Both the position numbers and the translations under genes were made by a program. DNA of 38,876 nt from a virus: positions 1 through 38,876 of IMG/VR virus record IMGVR_UViG_3300003322_001275; one strand, 5' to 3'. The notes under the pieces are model-generated. The model searched no databases. It saw nothing but the letters and a program-made list of their open reading frames with translations, and was not told the DNA's origin. How positions within the stretch are numbered: the first letter of the stretch is position 1; each line of letters starts with the position of its first letter. This document shows, one piece after another, positions 6,539 through 14,877 of the stretch.

Positions 6539-7063
6539 GTGGGCCAACGCAAACAACCAACCGCGCTCAAGATGATCAAGGGTGAGGCTCCGTCCGGGAA
6601 ATGGATCGGGGCCGGGCGCAAACCGCCTCCCGTCGACGAGCCCAAGCCGCCTCAATGCTCGATCGACGATCCGATGCCGGAGCCCTCGCCAGCCCTATCC
6701 GAAAAGGGGAGGATGTATTGGTTCGGATGGATAGGGGAAAGGGTGCGGGCTTTGAGAGTGTTGACGGTCTCGGACCTGGCCGCGTTGGAGATCCTGTGCG
6801 AGACGTACGCGGACTATATCGAGGCCAGGGAATTGGTGAGGAATGAGGGGGCCTACACCAAAGACCTGATGCGGATCACGGCGCCGGCAAAAAGGTTGGA
6901 CAAGTTGGCGAAGGACCTCCAGACCCAGATGCGGGACTTTGGATTGAATCCGAGGGCGAGAGCGGAGGTGAAAACAGGAAAGAACAGTATGTCAGGCGGA
7001 TCGACCGGCAAGGAACAAACGAATAACCAGGGGCAACGGAAATTTTTCGGGTCGAGGGGGTAA
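6539..7063 (+). CDS. terS: Phage terminase small subunit, P27 family
   Basis: A 174-residue protein. The N-terminal GQRKQPTALKMIKGEAPSG matches the (G)RPPKPTALKxLxGNPGK pattern of P27-type small terminases, which recognise the packaging site on DNA and feed it to the large subunit. A helical core (SDLAALEILCETYADY) and a polar C-terminal tail follow, as in the family. The GTG at 6539 is chosen because GAGGGGGG at 6522-6529 lies nine bases upstream; GTG at 6518, overlapping the preceding stop, is the alternative. The large subunit is encoded downstream after three intervening genes. Confidence 0.85.
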   Translation: MGQRKQPTALKMIKGEAPSGKWIGAGRKPPPVDEPKPPQCSIDDPMPEPSPALSEKGRMYWFGWIGERVRALRVLTVSDLAALEILCETYADYIEARELVRNEGAYTKDLMRITAPAKRLDKLAKDLQTQMRDFGLNPRARAEVKTGKNSMSGGSTGKEQTNNQGQRKFFGSRG

Positions 7064-7066
7064 ACA

Positions 7067-7540
7067 GTGGAAACTCTGGAAGCAACTCGAACCATGAAAG
7101 TACTCGATCACGGATATGTGTCGTTGATCGACAACTGGGGTGACGACTCCAAGATCATCGAAGCGGCTCGCATGTCGACAGGAAAGGGTTTCACCGGGTG
7201 GGGAGAACTGCGATGTCGCTGCAACGCAATTAGTCTTACCGCCCGATGGTCGGGCAATGGTGACGGGAGTCGGCTCTTTCGCGATGCTGGCGATTCACGA
7301 TGTCCAATAGAACGCGGAGGCGCCCACGTCGCTATCGCGGAATCGTCGGTCGGTGACGAAAAGCTTCTGCGCTATCTGTGGATAAACAAGCACCACACCC
7401 CTTTCGAGATGGCGGGCATGACGATAGAGGTGCAAGCCCCGATACCTCGCACCCATCCGGTGTCGAGTGCATCACGATCACGGAGCACTTCAACTTCAAT
7501 CTCGGCAATGCGATCAAGTATATATGGCGCGCGGGGTTGA
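7067..7540 (+). pseudogene. thyX: Truncated ThyX-type thymidylate synthase
   Basis: From the GTG at 7067 (GAGGGGG upstream) the reading frame gives VLDHGYVSLIDNWGDDS and AARMSTGKG, both ThyX motifs, then a cysteine-containing insert (about residues 44-94), then EKLLRYLWINKHHTPFEM and the strand before the active site. ThyX makes dTMP with FAD and methylene-tetrahydrofolate. Similarity stops near 7444: the diagnostic RHRxxSxNExSxRY region and everything after it are missing, and the last 32 residues are out-of-frame reading of the next gene. The product cannot be an active enzyme by known ThyX criteria. The insert may be a subfamily feature or another sign of decay. Confidence 0.75.
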
Positions 7541-7659
7541 AGGACGAGACAAGCGAGCTAGACGATCTCAGGAAGGCAGCTTGGTACATCGCACGAGAGA
7601 TCGCACGACGTGAACGCGGAACACGAAACGGAATGCCAGATCCAGAGAAAGAAGATTAA
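7378..7659 (+). CDS. DUF3310-like protein, N-terminus lost or fused
   Basis: From about 7450 this frame reads HPSGVECITITEHFN, then GNAIKYIWRAGLKDE and DLRKAAWYIAREI, the core of the DUF3310 family found in many phages near nucleotide-metabolism genes. The nominal start (GTG at 7378) only yields a shadow of ThyX for the first 20-odd residues, and there is no ribosome-binding site near the domain. The usual short leader before HPSG is missing. The junction with the ThyX remnant at 7437-7450 looks like a deletion endpoint. A -1 shift from the ThyX frame would create a fusion, but no convincing slippery site is there. Confidence 0.6.
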   Translation: MDKQAPHPFRDGGHDDRGASPDTSHPSGVECITITEHFNFNLGNAIKYIWRAGLKDETSELDDLRKAAWYIAREIARRERGTRNGMPDPEKED

Positions 7660-7661
7660 TC

Positions 7662-7982
7662 GTGGGGATTGTCTACTTGATCCACTTCGAAACTCCATTC
7701 CAGGGGATGGCCCAACACTACCTCGGGTACACGAAAGATCTCAATGCCCGGCTGCGCGACCATTCTTCTGGAAGGGGTTCGTGTCTGATGGCGGCGGTGT
7801 CACAGGCGAATATTCCATGGCGAGTTGTCCGTACTTGGAGAGGCGATCGGAAACTTGAATCAGAGTTGAAAAAAAGAAGAGACCAGGTAGGAATGTGTCC
7901 GGAGTGTAGAGAGAGGAGAAAAAAACAGAAAAGGGATTACAAGGCAGCGGTACGGAAACTAAAGAAGGACGGGATCGTCTGA
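7662..7982 (+). CDS. GIY-YIG domain nuclease
   Basis: A 106-residue protein from a GTG at 7662. VYLIHF (4-9) and HYLGYT (19-24) are the two signature strands, R30 and H34 follow as candidate catalytic residues, and the GRGSCLM turn and LESELKKRRD helix complete a compact single-domain GIY-YIG nuclease. A CPEC pair (79-82) and a lysine-rich tail come after the domain. Its stop overlaps the start of the large terminase (TGATG). HNH nucleases often sit beside terminase genes and help cos cleavage; a GIY-YIG protein at this position may play a similar part (inference). Confidence 0.8.
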   Translation: MGIVYLIHFETPFQGMAQHYLGYTKDLNARLRDHSSGRGSCLMAAVSQANIPWRVVRTWRGDRKLESELKKRRDQVGMCPECRERRKKQKRDYKAAVRKLKKDGIV

Positions 7983-10120
7983 TGCCACCGTTCAAGTGGA
8001 CAAAGAGACCGGGGCAGCGAAGGACCGGCGTTGGAAAGGTTGAAGCGGTGCCGGCGCAAACCCCGGCGGGGACCACGCCCCCTCCGCCACCGACAGTACC
8101 GACACTGATCAATCCCCCAATCAATCCGCCGATCAAGAAAGTATCCAAGCTCGCGCTCCGCAAACCCAAACCGAGCCCAACGCTGCCATCGATCAAACCC
8201 GTCAAACAATCGACCCCGGTCTCGTCTCCCCCTGTCCTGGCCCCTATCGACCTGGGCGACCCCGTTACCGCCTACGCAAACGACGTCGTCTCTGGGAAGG
8301 TGTTTGCTTCCCGTCTCGTGATCGCCGCCTGCAAACGTCATCTGTCCGACCTCAAACGCACTGATATCTATTGGGATCTGGACGCCGCCCTACACCGGAT
8401 CTATTTCAATTCGGATGAACTCTTCCTCCCGTACAAGGAAGAGCCATTCCTCCGCCCCTTCGTCCTCCTTCCTTGGCAAATGTTCGTCGAGGGGTCGCTA
8501 TTTGGCTGGAAAATGGTCGATCCCGACACCGGCAAGATCGGATATCGCCGGTTCCAATACGCATACATCGAAGGTGCCAAGGGCTGCGGAAAATCCCCTG
8601 AGGCCGCCTCGACCATGATCTATCTCGGGATCTGCGACGGGGAACCTCAGGCCGAATGCTATTTCGCCGCCGCCGACAAAGATCAGGCCATGGTCGCTTT
8701 CCGATCCGCGGTCGATCTATGCCGGAACTCGCCAGAGCTGGAGCAGCGGATCTCGTTCTCCGGTCGGAAACCCGTATGGCAGATCACCTATATAAACGCG
8801 TGCAGCGAGGGGGAGGATCGGCTGCTAGGGTCGTTCTTGAAACCCATCTCCTCTGACAACACCCAATCCGGACCCCGACCCCATGGCGTCCTCTTCGACG
8901 AGCTGCACGAGGTCGCCAAGGAAGAAGTTGTAAACATGATGCGGAAGGCGATCGGTAAAAACCGAACCCAGCCGCTCTTGTACGAGATCACCAATTCGGG
9001 AGTGAGTCGGGAGTCGATCTGTTACCAGCATCGGATCCAGGCCGAGCGAATGTTGGACGGTACGATGCCGAACGATCGCCTATTCGCGTTCATCGCCGGG
9101 TTGGACGTGGCGACGGGGAGTGGGGACGATGCACTCCCTGGAGATATCCCGGACGGGGTCGATCCGCTCAAGTACCTACTAGATCACCGCGAACTCTGGG
9201 TCAAGGCGAACCCGGGAATCGACTACGGGGTGCCTGGATATCAATACGTCGAGCAACAGATCAAGGATGCGCTGTCCATACCGAGCCAGAAGAATCTCGT
9301 TCTCCGGCTCCACTTCTGCATCTGGACCGATGCGCATTCCGTCTGGATCGGGGACGACGCGTGGATGGCCTGTGGATACGAGTTGGGATCGAGAAAGATC
9401 GAGATAGGAGATCATGGCCTCCTGACCCAGATCGAAGCGGACATGTTGGGGAGGAGGTGTTACGGCGGCCTGGACTTGGCCAGATCCAATGACTGGTCGT
9501 CCATGGTCTTGCTCTTTCCTGATGATCAATCCAATAAAAATCCGGATTCCCAGACCTATACCGTGATCGAGTATTTCTGGATTGATGAAGCAACGTTCAA
9601 CGAGAGGGCGGCGAAGAATCCGATCCTGTACACATGGAGAGAGAACGGCGATGTCATCGTCACTCCAGGAGAGGTGTTCGACCCTACCCCGATCCGGGAT
9701 TTCATTCTGGACAAGCTATCCCGTCGCTACCTGATCCAGGCGATCGGATATGACCGGACCTTCGCCCACCAGATAATCACTACCCTGACCAACGACGGGT
9801 TCAACATGCTGGACTTTGCCCAGACACATTACCGCATGGGCGCACCAGTTGCCGAGATCGAGAGGAGAGTCCGGGCAAGGTTGTTGCGCCACGGAAAGAA
9901 CCCGATCATGAGATGGATGATGAGGAACGTACAACTATTGATGGATATAGGGGGGCTCGGGCTGATCGATAAAAAGAGAAGCAGTGAGAAGGTAGATGGC
10001 CCGGTTGCGATGGCGAACGCGATGGGAATCATGATGACGCTGAACAAGGGAGATGAAAGCGGAGGGAGTGATCATTATGCGGAGAGGGGAGTTATAGTTA
10101 TCGAGGATGCGTACTACTGA
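7982..10120 (+). CDS. terL: Phage terminase large subunit
   Basis: A 712-residue ATP-driven packaging motor and nuclease. After a proline-rich N-terminal extension of about 90 residues comes the ATPase: Walker A is GAKGCGKS (198-205), Walker B is VLFDELHE with D306 and E307. The C-terminal RNase H-like nuclease begins with YGGLDLARSNDW (494-505), D498 being the likely first metal ligand. The length and motif order fit the HK97-type (Terminase_1) group used with P27 small subunits. Translation is coupled to the preceding GIY-YIG gene. The long Pro- and Thr-rich extension is unusual for the family. Confidence 0.93.
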   Translation: MPPFKWTKRPGQRRTGVGKVEAVPAQTPAGTTPPPPPTVPTLINPPINPPIKKVSKLALRKPKPSPTLPSIKPVKQSTPVSSPPVLAPIDLGDPVTAYANDVVSGKVFASRLVIAACKRHLSDLKRTDIYWDLDAALHRIYFNSDELFLPYKEEPFLRPFVLLPWQMFVEGSLFGWKMVDPDTGKIGYRRFQYAYIEGAKGCGKSPEAASTMIYLGICDGEPQAECYFAAADKDQAMVAFRSAVDLCRNSPELEQRISFSGRKPVWQITYINACSEGEDRLLGSFLKPISSDNTQSGPRPHGVLFDELHEVAKEEVVNMMRKAIGKNRTQPLLYEITNSGVSRESICYQHRIQAERMLDGTMPNDRLFAFIAGLDVATGSGDDALPGDIPDGVDPLKYLLDHRELWVKANPGIDYGVPGYQYVEQQIKDALSIPSQKNLVLRLHFCIWTDAHSVWIGDDAWMACGYELGSRKIEIGDHGLLTQIEADMLGRRCYGGLDLARSNDWSSMVLLFPDDQSNKNPDSQTYTVIEYFWIDEATFNERAAKNPILYTWRENGDVIVTPGEVFDPTPIRDFILDKLSRRYLIQAIGYDRTFAHQIITTLTNDGFNMLDFAQTHYRMGAPVAEIERRVRARLLRHGKNPIMRWMMRNVQLLMDIGGLGLIDKKRSSEKVDGPVAMANAMGIMMTLNKGDESGGSDHYAERGVIVIEDAYY

Positions 10121-10138
10121 GAGACTTGAGGTGAGCGA

Positions 10139-10669
10139 ATGTTTTACAGGACTTTTTTCTTCGCGGATCCCAACCACACTCGACAAACTGTCGACGAATG
10201 GGTAAAGACGTACAATCTGCGAGCAGCCGTACAGTTCAACACGGAATCGAGGGGTTTGTCCGTCTTTTGGTCAAGACCGGAAGATTGTACGGTGGACGAA
10301 TTGTTGGGGCGGGCAAGAATGCTCGACGTTATGCTCGATAGTGGAACAGCGATGCCATCCACAGGGAAATGTTCTGCGTCCGGATTGCCGGTCAGAAAAC
10401 CCGAATTATCGGTCAAAGAATATACGCAAGAATCGCTTCTGCCCATTATCGGTCCGACCAAAGAAAATTCGATCTGGTTGACCGCTTCGGAGGTGGACGC
10501 TCTAGCGATCGAGTATCTTTATAGTCCGGATGAGATCTGGGTGTGGCGGAGATTCCTCATGCGTATGGAGGTACGGGCGGTGGCTGGATTCGCCACTGCT
10601 AGAGACTGCTCGTTTAGGCAAGCTGCATTTGATTACCTCTATGCGCGTAATAAAGGAGACCGCGCTTGA
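10139..10669 (+). CDS. Hypothetical protein
   Basis: A 176-residue protein; GAGGTGAG precedes the ATG at 10139. The sequence is mixed alpha/beta with a helical C-terminal half rich in Arg and aromatic residues (DEIWVWRRFLMRME). It has no clear signal peptide or membrane segment. Located between terminase and portal, where small unknown head-gene partners often occur. No family recognised. Confidence 0.5.
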   Translation: MFYRTFFFADPNHTRQTVDEWVKTYNLRAAVQFNTESRGLSVFWSRPEDCTVDELLGRARMLDVMLDSGTAMPSTGKCSASGLPVRKPELSVKEYTQESLLPIIGPTKENSIWLTASEVDALAIEYLYSPDEIWVWRRFLMRMEVRAVAGFATARDCSFRQAAFDYLYARNKGDRA

Positions 10670-11031
10670 TCCTCTCCCGTCTTCTCTTCTATCGTCCCCT
10701 TGCCCGACTCGGTATCTGTTGGCGCAAGACTCTTCTCTGGTGGCGTACGGGACGCCCTCTCCGCGCCCTCTACGGCTCCATCCTCCTCCTCATCGCCACC
10801 ATCACCCGCTCCTTGCCCTTCCCCGTTCTCCTTCTATCCCTCGGTGGTGGTATGATCGCCCGCGCAGTCTGTATTCGGGCCTGGAGATCGGTTGGTGAGG
10901 CAAACCAGTTTGGGGTAGCGGTGGGGCTGGTCCTCTTCAGCGTCGTGACAATAGGGCTGAGACTGTGGATGATGGAGATCGAGAGGAGGAAGGATGGACG
11001 AGGAAGACGAGATGGAGGAGACTCGGCTTGA
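10666..11031 (+). CDS. Small membrane protein
   Basis: A 121-residue protein from the TTG at 10666, which overlaps the previous stop and has AAAGGAG eight bases upstream. The first 40 residues are highly basic. Two hydrophobic segments, around residues 40-70 (ending LLLSLGGGMIARAV) and 83-103 (VAVGLVLFSVVTIGL), suggest two membrane helices. Small membrane proteins in this position may be holin-like or superinfection factors, but nothing is specific. The 3' end overlaps the next gene by 38 bases. Confidence 0.45.
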   Translation: MILSRLLFYRPLARLGICWRKTLLWWRTGRPLRALYGSILLLIATITRSLPFPVLLLSLGGGMIARAVCIRAWRSVGEANQFGVAVGLVLFSVVTIGLRLWMMEIERRKDGRGRRDGGDSA

Positions 11032-11191
11032 GTTGATTTGCCGCACTTGTGGCAGCGCGCGTTGCTACCACTGTCAGGAATGCGGAGAGTGGTGTTGGGA
11101 GCATGCGGCAGGTTGCGAGGCCGACCCCAACACCAATCAAGACTTCTTGTCTGGACCGGAACAGTCTGAGATCGAGGTCCTCTCCCGGTGA
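10994..11191 (+). CDS. Small cysteine-rich zinc-binding-like protein
   Basis: A 65-residue acidic protein. CRTCGSARCYHCQECG and WCWEHAAGC give seven cysteines and a histidine in a zinc-finger arrangement (B-box or treble-clef-like). GAGGAGGA lies before the ATG at 10994. It overlaps the upstream membrane gene and its stop overlaps the portal start (GTGA at 11188). Function unknown. Confidence 0.55.
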   Translation: MDEEDEMEETRLELICRTCGSARCYHCQECGEWCWEHAAGCEADPNTNQDFLSGPEQSEIEVLSR

Positions 11192-12882
11192 GCAAACCCA
11201 ACGCTCTCGACTTCTTCTTCGGCTTCTCCGCCGACGCCCCTGCCGGCATCTTCCCTCACAACCCCGACGACGAAAATGCTTGGCGGCCATCAGGCGGATA
11301 CCGTGAATACTACGGTGGTCAGTACGGTCCCTCCACGACCGGGATGTTTATCCGCCCGGACGACTCAATTGGCGTGTCGTGTGTCTTCCGGTCGATCCAG
11401 CTCTGGGCCGGGATATTTGGTACCGTACCAATCACGTTCAGCCGGATAGAGGACGACGACACACTTGTCTCTCTTCCGAAATACCCTCTCCTGAAGCTCC
11501 TCTCTACCGACCGCGGCATGGCCAATCCATGGCAGACCGCTCTCCATTGGCGTATGTGGACGGAAGCCCAGTGCGATCTATGGGGGATTGGATTAAGCGA
11601 GATCCGGTGGACGAGAGCGAAGGGCGAGAGAAGGATGGAGCTGTGGCCGATCGAGGCCGACGACATCACCCGGATTGATCTATTATCGGACGGGACTAAG
11701 AGATACGAGGTCAAGGGTCGTCAACCGTTTCTTCAGGATGAAGTGTTTGCCTTGGAGGGGTTCGGTACGCACCGGATGATCCCGGAGAATACGTTGAGAA
11801 GGTCGAGGGAGGCAGTAGCTACTTGGTTGGCCCAGCAGACGTTCCGGGGGACGTTCTATGATCGAGGGGCGTCGCCTTCGATCGTGTTCAAACACCCGGC
11901 CACGATGAGCGATAAATCCCTGGAGCGATTCAAAAAAGATATCCAGGGGAGAGTCGGGGGAGCGCGGAATGCGCACAAAGCGCTCGTACTGGAAGAAGGG
12001 ATGGATGTTGCCAAGACTTCATGGTCTCCAAAGGACGCGCTCCTGGTCGATGCCTGGAAGAGTCAGGGTGTAGAGCTTGCGCGATTCTTTGGGGTGTTTG
12101 CCTATCAAATCGACGCTGGTCCGCCTCCTCCTTTCGCCGGACGTGAACAGGCCACGAGGGAGTTTCTCGATTTTTCGGTGGGGCCGAAAGGAAAACTCTG
12201 GGAAAATGCGATCTGGCAGCACCTTGTCACGGAAGACGATGTGGTTGTGAGAATGGATTTGAGCCGGTATGAGGAAGGAGATGCGCTTGTCCAGGCACAG
12301 GTCGATTCGATCTATACCATGAACGGTATCCGGTCGGTTGATGAAGTGAGAAAGGATCATGGATGGAATCCGTTGCCGAACGGTGCCGGGGCCGTAGCGA
12401 GTAGATCAGGGAATTTGAGCAATGGAGGAGGAGCAATTGGTGGAAGTGAAGGGGGAGATTCGAGCGTTCCCCGGCCGGGGAATCCGGGGGACAAGAAAAA
12501 GAAAGATAAGAAGCCGAAGACGGGATTGGACGCGGCGAGGGTGGTTGTGGACGATCCGATTATTGATTCGACGGCTATCGACATGATTACCGCCCGTCTC
12601 CACCGACTCTTCGAACAATCCGCCCGGGCCATCGTCAAGGCCGAGATCAACCTCTTGACCAAAAGCGCCAGGAAGGCATCCGACCTGGCACAGTTCTATT
12701 TCTCCCACGCCATGACCGTGAACGAGCGATTGGACATGGGCATAGAAGCGGCGAGAATATACTGCACCGAACACGCACTCGCAATCAAGGATCTCGGGGT
12801 CGAGGCCGCAATCGAATCGTGGCAGAAGGACGATGCCGCGGTGAGACGGCTCATACAGTTAGGAATAGGAGAGCAACGATGA
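11188..12882 (+). CDS. HK97-family portal protein
   Basis: A 564-residue protein forming the dodecameric DNA channel at one capsid vertex. The pattern is that of the phage portal family: V-F-R-S-I-x-L-W-A at about residue 66, followed by PLLKLLSTDR, a helix-rich wing (HWRMWTEAQCDLWGIG), the stem region and WNPLPNG near residue 395. A low-complexity Gly/Ser linker (400-440) with KKKKDKK precedes a helical C-terminal extension of about 110 residues, longer than in HK97. GTG start overlaps the upstream stop. Confidence 0.9.
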   Translation: MSKPNALDFFFGFSADAPAGIFPHNPDDENAWRPSGGYREYYGGQYGPSTTGMFIRPDDSIGVSCVFRSIQLWAGIFGTVPITFSRIEDDDTLVSLPKYPLLKLLSTDRGMANPWQTALHWRMWTEAQCDLWGIGLSEIRWTRAKGERRMELWPIEADDITRIDLLSDGTKRYEVKGRQPFLQDEVFALEGFGTHRMIPENTLRRSREAVATWLAQQTFRGTFYDRGASPSIVFKHPATMSDKSLERFKKDIQGRVGGARNAHKALVLEEGMDVAKTSWSPKDALLVDAWKSQGVELARFFGVFAYQIDAGPPPPFAGREQATREFLDFSVGPKGKLWENAIWQHLVTEDDVVVRMDLSRYEEGDALVQAQVDSIYTMNGIRSVDEVRKDHGWNPLPNGAGAVASRSGNLSNGGGAIGGSEGGDSSVPRPGNPGDKKKKDKKPKTGLDAARVVVDDPIIDSTAIDMITARLHRLFEQSARAIVKAEINLLTKSARKASDLAQFYFSHAMTVNERLDMGIEAARIYCTEHALAIKDLGVEAAIESWQKDDAAVRRLIQLGIGEQR

Positions 12883-13916
12883 ACAACAACGCCGGGTCCG
12901 GTATCTCCTCTGGACTTCTTTCCTGGTTCGACTCCCAGTTCTGGGCGATCGAACCTTCCATGTATGAAACCCTGCGCTCGTTCCTGGTCACGCGGGCAAC
13001 CAACGGTGGTGTGTTCACTGCGCGAGAAGAAAAGGATGCCGCGATCAATGCAGCTCGGAGCGATCGGTCATCGGGCAATTATTCGATGCCGTCGACAAAC
13101 CAGAGTGGTGGCGGGGGATTGATCATCTCGGTCATGTCTCTGTACGGAATTATCAGTCCACGTGCCGGCATGGTGGCGGACATGTCGCAAGAGGGGTGCA
13201 CGCTGGATTCTTGGCTGGCGAGATACAAATCAGCCCGGCTCGATCCCAATGTCGGCGCCACGTTCACGCTTATTGATTCCCCGGGCGGGAACGTTGTCCA
13301 GACGGCCGAGACCGCCGATGAGATCTATGCATTGAGATCGGTTCCCGCGGTCCATCGCGCAAATGGCACGAAACCGGACGTCGCGATCATCATCGGAAGT
13401 TGTGCCTCGGCCGCGTTTTGGCTTGGAGCGCAGTTCGGTGAACTGGTTTGTTGTCCAACCGGGATGGTGGGGAGTATTGGAGTGAGGTCGATGTTCAAAG
13501 ATGTGACCGGGGCGGATGAGAAAGAGGGGATCAAATATTTTCCGGTCACGAGCCCGAAAGGCGGATATAAGAACGAAGGAGATCCCCATGCCGGGATGCC
13601 TGACGAAGAGTCGATCGCGTGGGCTCAAAAACAGAGCGATGAGTTCTACAACATGTTCACGGGGGCGTTGGCGCGGGGAAGAGGGGTGAAGAAGTCCGTA
13701 GTCCAATCGGATTGGTTGAAAGGAAGGATGGCTACGGCGCCGATGGCGTTGGAGTTGGGCATGGTCGATCGGATAAACACGGTCCAGGCCGAGATCGATG
13801 CGATGGTTGTGAGAATTGGAGGAGGAAAGAAGAATGCGGCGACAACCGGTGCCCAGTCGGAGAATCCGGACGACCGTGCTTTGGCCGCTGCGAAGTTCCG
13901 GATACACACGGCGTAG
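12879..13916 (+). CDS. S49-family capsid maturation protease (SppA/ClpP fold)
   Basis: A 345-residue protein. The start is the ATG at 12879 that overlaps the portal stop. TLIDSPGGNV and IIGSCASAAFWLGA carry the S49 peptidase signatures, with S177 in CASAA the likely nucleophile; MVGSIGVR follows as in SppA. Such proteins sit between portal and capsid in HK97-like phages and process the capsid or its scaffold domain. The first 90 residues are an N-terminal extension. The C-terminal tail is short, so there is no fused scaffold; the capsid's own N-terminal region probably serves. Confidence 0.88.
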   Translation: MNNNAGSGISSGLLSWFDSQFWAIEPSMYETLRSFLVTRATNGGVFTAREEKDAAINAARSDRSSGNYSMPSTNQSGGGGLIISVMSLYGIISPRAGMVADMSQEGCTLDSWLARYKSARLDPNVGATFTLIDSPGGNVVQTAETADEIYALRSVPAVHRANGTKPDVAIIIGSCASAAFWLGAQFGELVCCPTGMVGSIGVRSMFKDVTGADEKEGIKYFPVTSPKGGYKNEGDPHAGMPDEESIAWAQKQSDEFYNMFTGALARGRGVKKSVVQSDWLKGRMATAPMALELGMVDRINTVQAEIDAMVVRIGGGKKNAATTGAQSENPDDRALAAAKFRIHTA

Positions 13917-13982
13917 AAACGCAGCATAGAGACGTAGATACGAGAACAAAAACAATAACGATAACAACAAGGAGATCAGTCG

Positions 13983-14357
13983 ATGAGCGTAACCAACCGA
14001 TTTGCCGAAGCAACCTATAACTACCTGGTCATCTGCAATTCCGGCGTCGAACGGGTAATCAACATCCCGGCCGGCGCTTCATGCGTCTCGATCGGATCGA
14101 ACTTGCCGGTTCCGGTGCATGTCCGCTTCGGGGCGGGGGCGACGATACCCGATCCGATCGTCGAAAAGCTCGACGGCGACGGGCCGATCATGGTTCCGTC
14201 GTACGACCCTATTGGACCGTTCGCTGTAGCTGAGGGAGACGAGATCCATCTTCGTCTGTCGACGGCGATGGCGACAGCGTACAGCACTCCGCAGGTCGAA
14301 GTTTATCTCCGGTGGGGAAATGACGATCTCGCACGGCATTCGACCGTGGCCGGCTGA
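13983..14357 (+). CDS. Small virion-like hypothetical protein
   Basis: A 124-residue beta-rich protein (VSIGSNLPVPVHVRFG and EIHLRLSTAMATAYS); an AAGGAG precedes the ATG at 13983. It lies between the protease and the capsid, so a head decoration or accessory role is plausible, but no family is recognised. The following 67 bases contain a weak five-base-pair hairpin without a T tract. Confidence 0.5.
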   Translation: MSVTNRFAEATYNYLVICNSGVERVINIPAGASCVSIGSNLPVPVHVRFGAGATIPDPIVEKLDGDGPIMVPSYDPIGPFAVAEGDEIHLRLSTAMATAYSTPQVEVYLRWGNDDLARHSTVAG

Positions 14358-14424
14358 GGTAGACGACGGTATGACGTCTGATTAAACCCTCTCTCGATCG
14401 GCCAACAAAAAAGGAGAAACAAGG

Positions 14425-14877
14425 ATGAAGCGCCTATCCGCAAACTATCTCGTTGTTGTTTCGTTTCTACTCTCCGGCTACGTGCTGATCTTCACCGCTT
14501 GTTCGGGAAACAGCGGCGGCACCCCGGTCAACACCGATCTCGTCGCCGCAAAAGTCGCCGGGTTCACCGCTGTCGACCAATATCTCCACGATCATCCGGA
14601 CCGTGTTGCGTCGACGATGGAGAAGGTCCAGAAGGCCGAGGCGCTGCTCACGGCGGGAAACGGATCCTACGATGCGCTCCAGGCCCTTCTCTTCGCAGGC
14701 ATCGATGATCCCAGAAAGCAGTTCTACTTCGGGATCGTGATGGACCTGGTCGAGCCGTACATCGGGACGTCGGCTGCGGATCACGGCGCCGTCATCAAGC
14801 CGGGAAGCAAGGCGGATCTGGTGGTGCGGGCTGCGTTGGCGGGGGCGAGGCAGGCCCTGGCGATTCCGAGAACGTGA
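14425..14877 (+). CDS. Putative lipoprotein
   Basis: A 150-residue protein with AAAAAGGAGAAA before the ATG. An N-terminal basic start and hydrophobic run end in LIFTAC with C26 as the probable lipidated residue; the Phe at -3 is less usual than Leu. The remainder is a soluble helical domain (GFTAVDQYLHDHPDR and SKADLVVRAALAGA). Exported lipoproteins from phages may block superinfection at the cell envelope; here it sits in the head gene cluster, which is unusual. The family is not recognised. Confidence 0.65.
   Translation: MKRLSANYLVVVSFLLSGYVLIFTACSGNSGGTPVNTDLVAAKVAGFTAVDQYLHDHPDRVASTMEKVQKAEALLTAGNGSYDALQALLFAGIDDPRKQFYFGIVMDLVEPYIGTSAADHGAVIKPGSKADLVVRAALAGARQALAIPRT

Noticed and set aside
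7187-7351. Self-splicing intron or intein inside thyX
   Set aside because: The insert is only about 50 codons, stays in frame, and shows no intein splice motifs or group I intron core that I could recognise.
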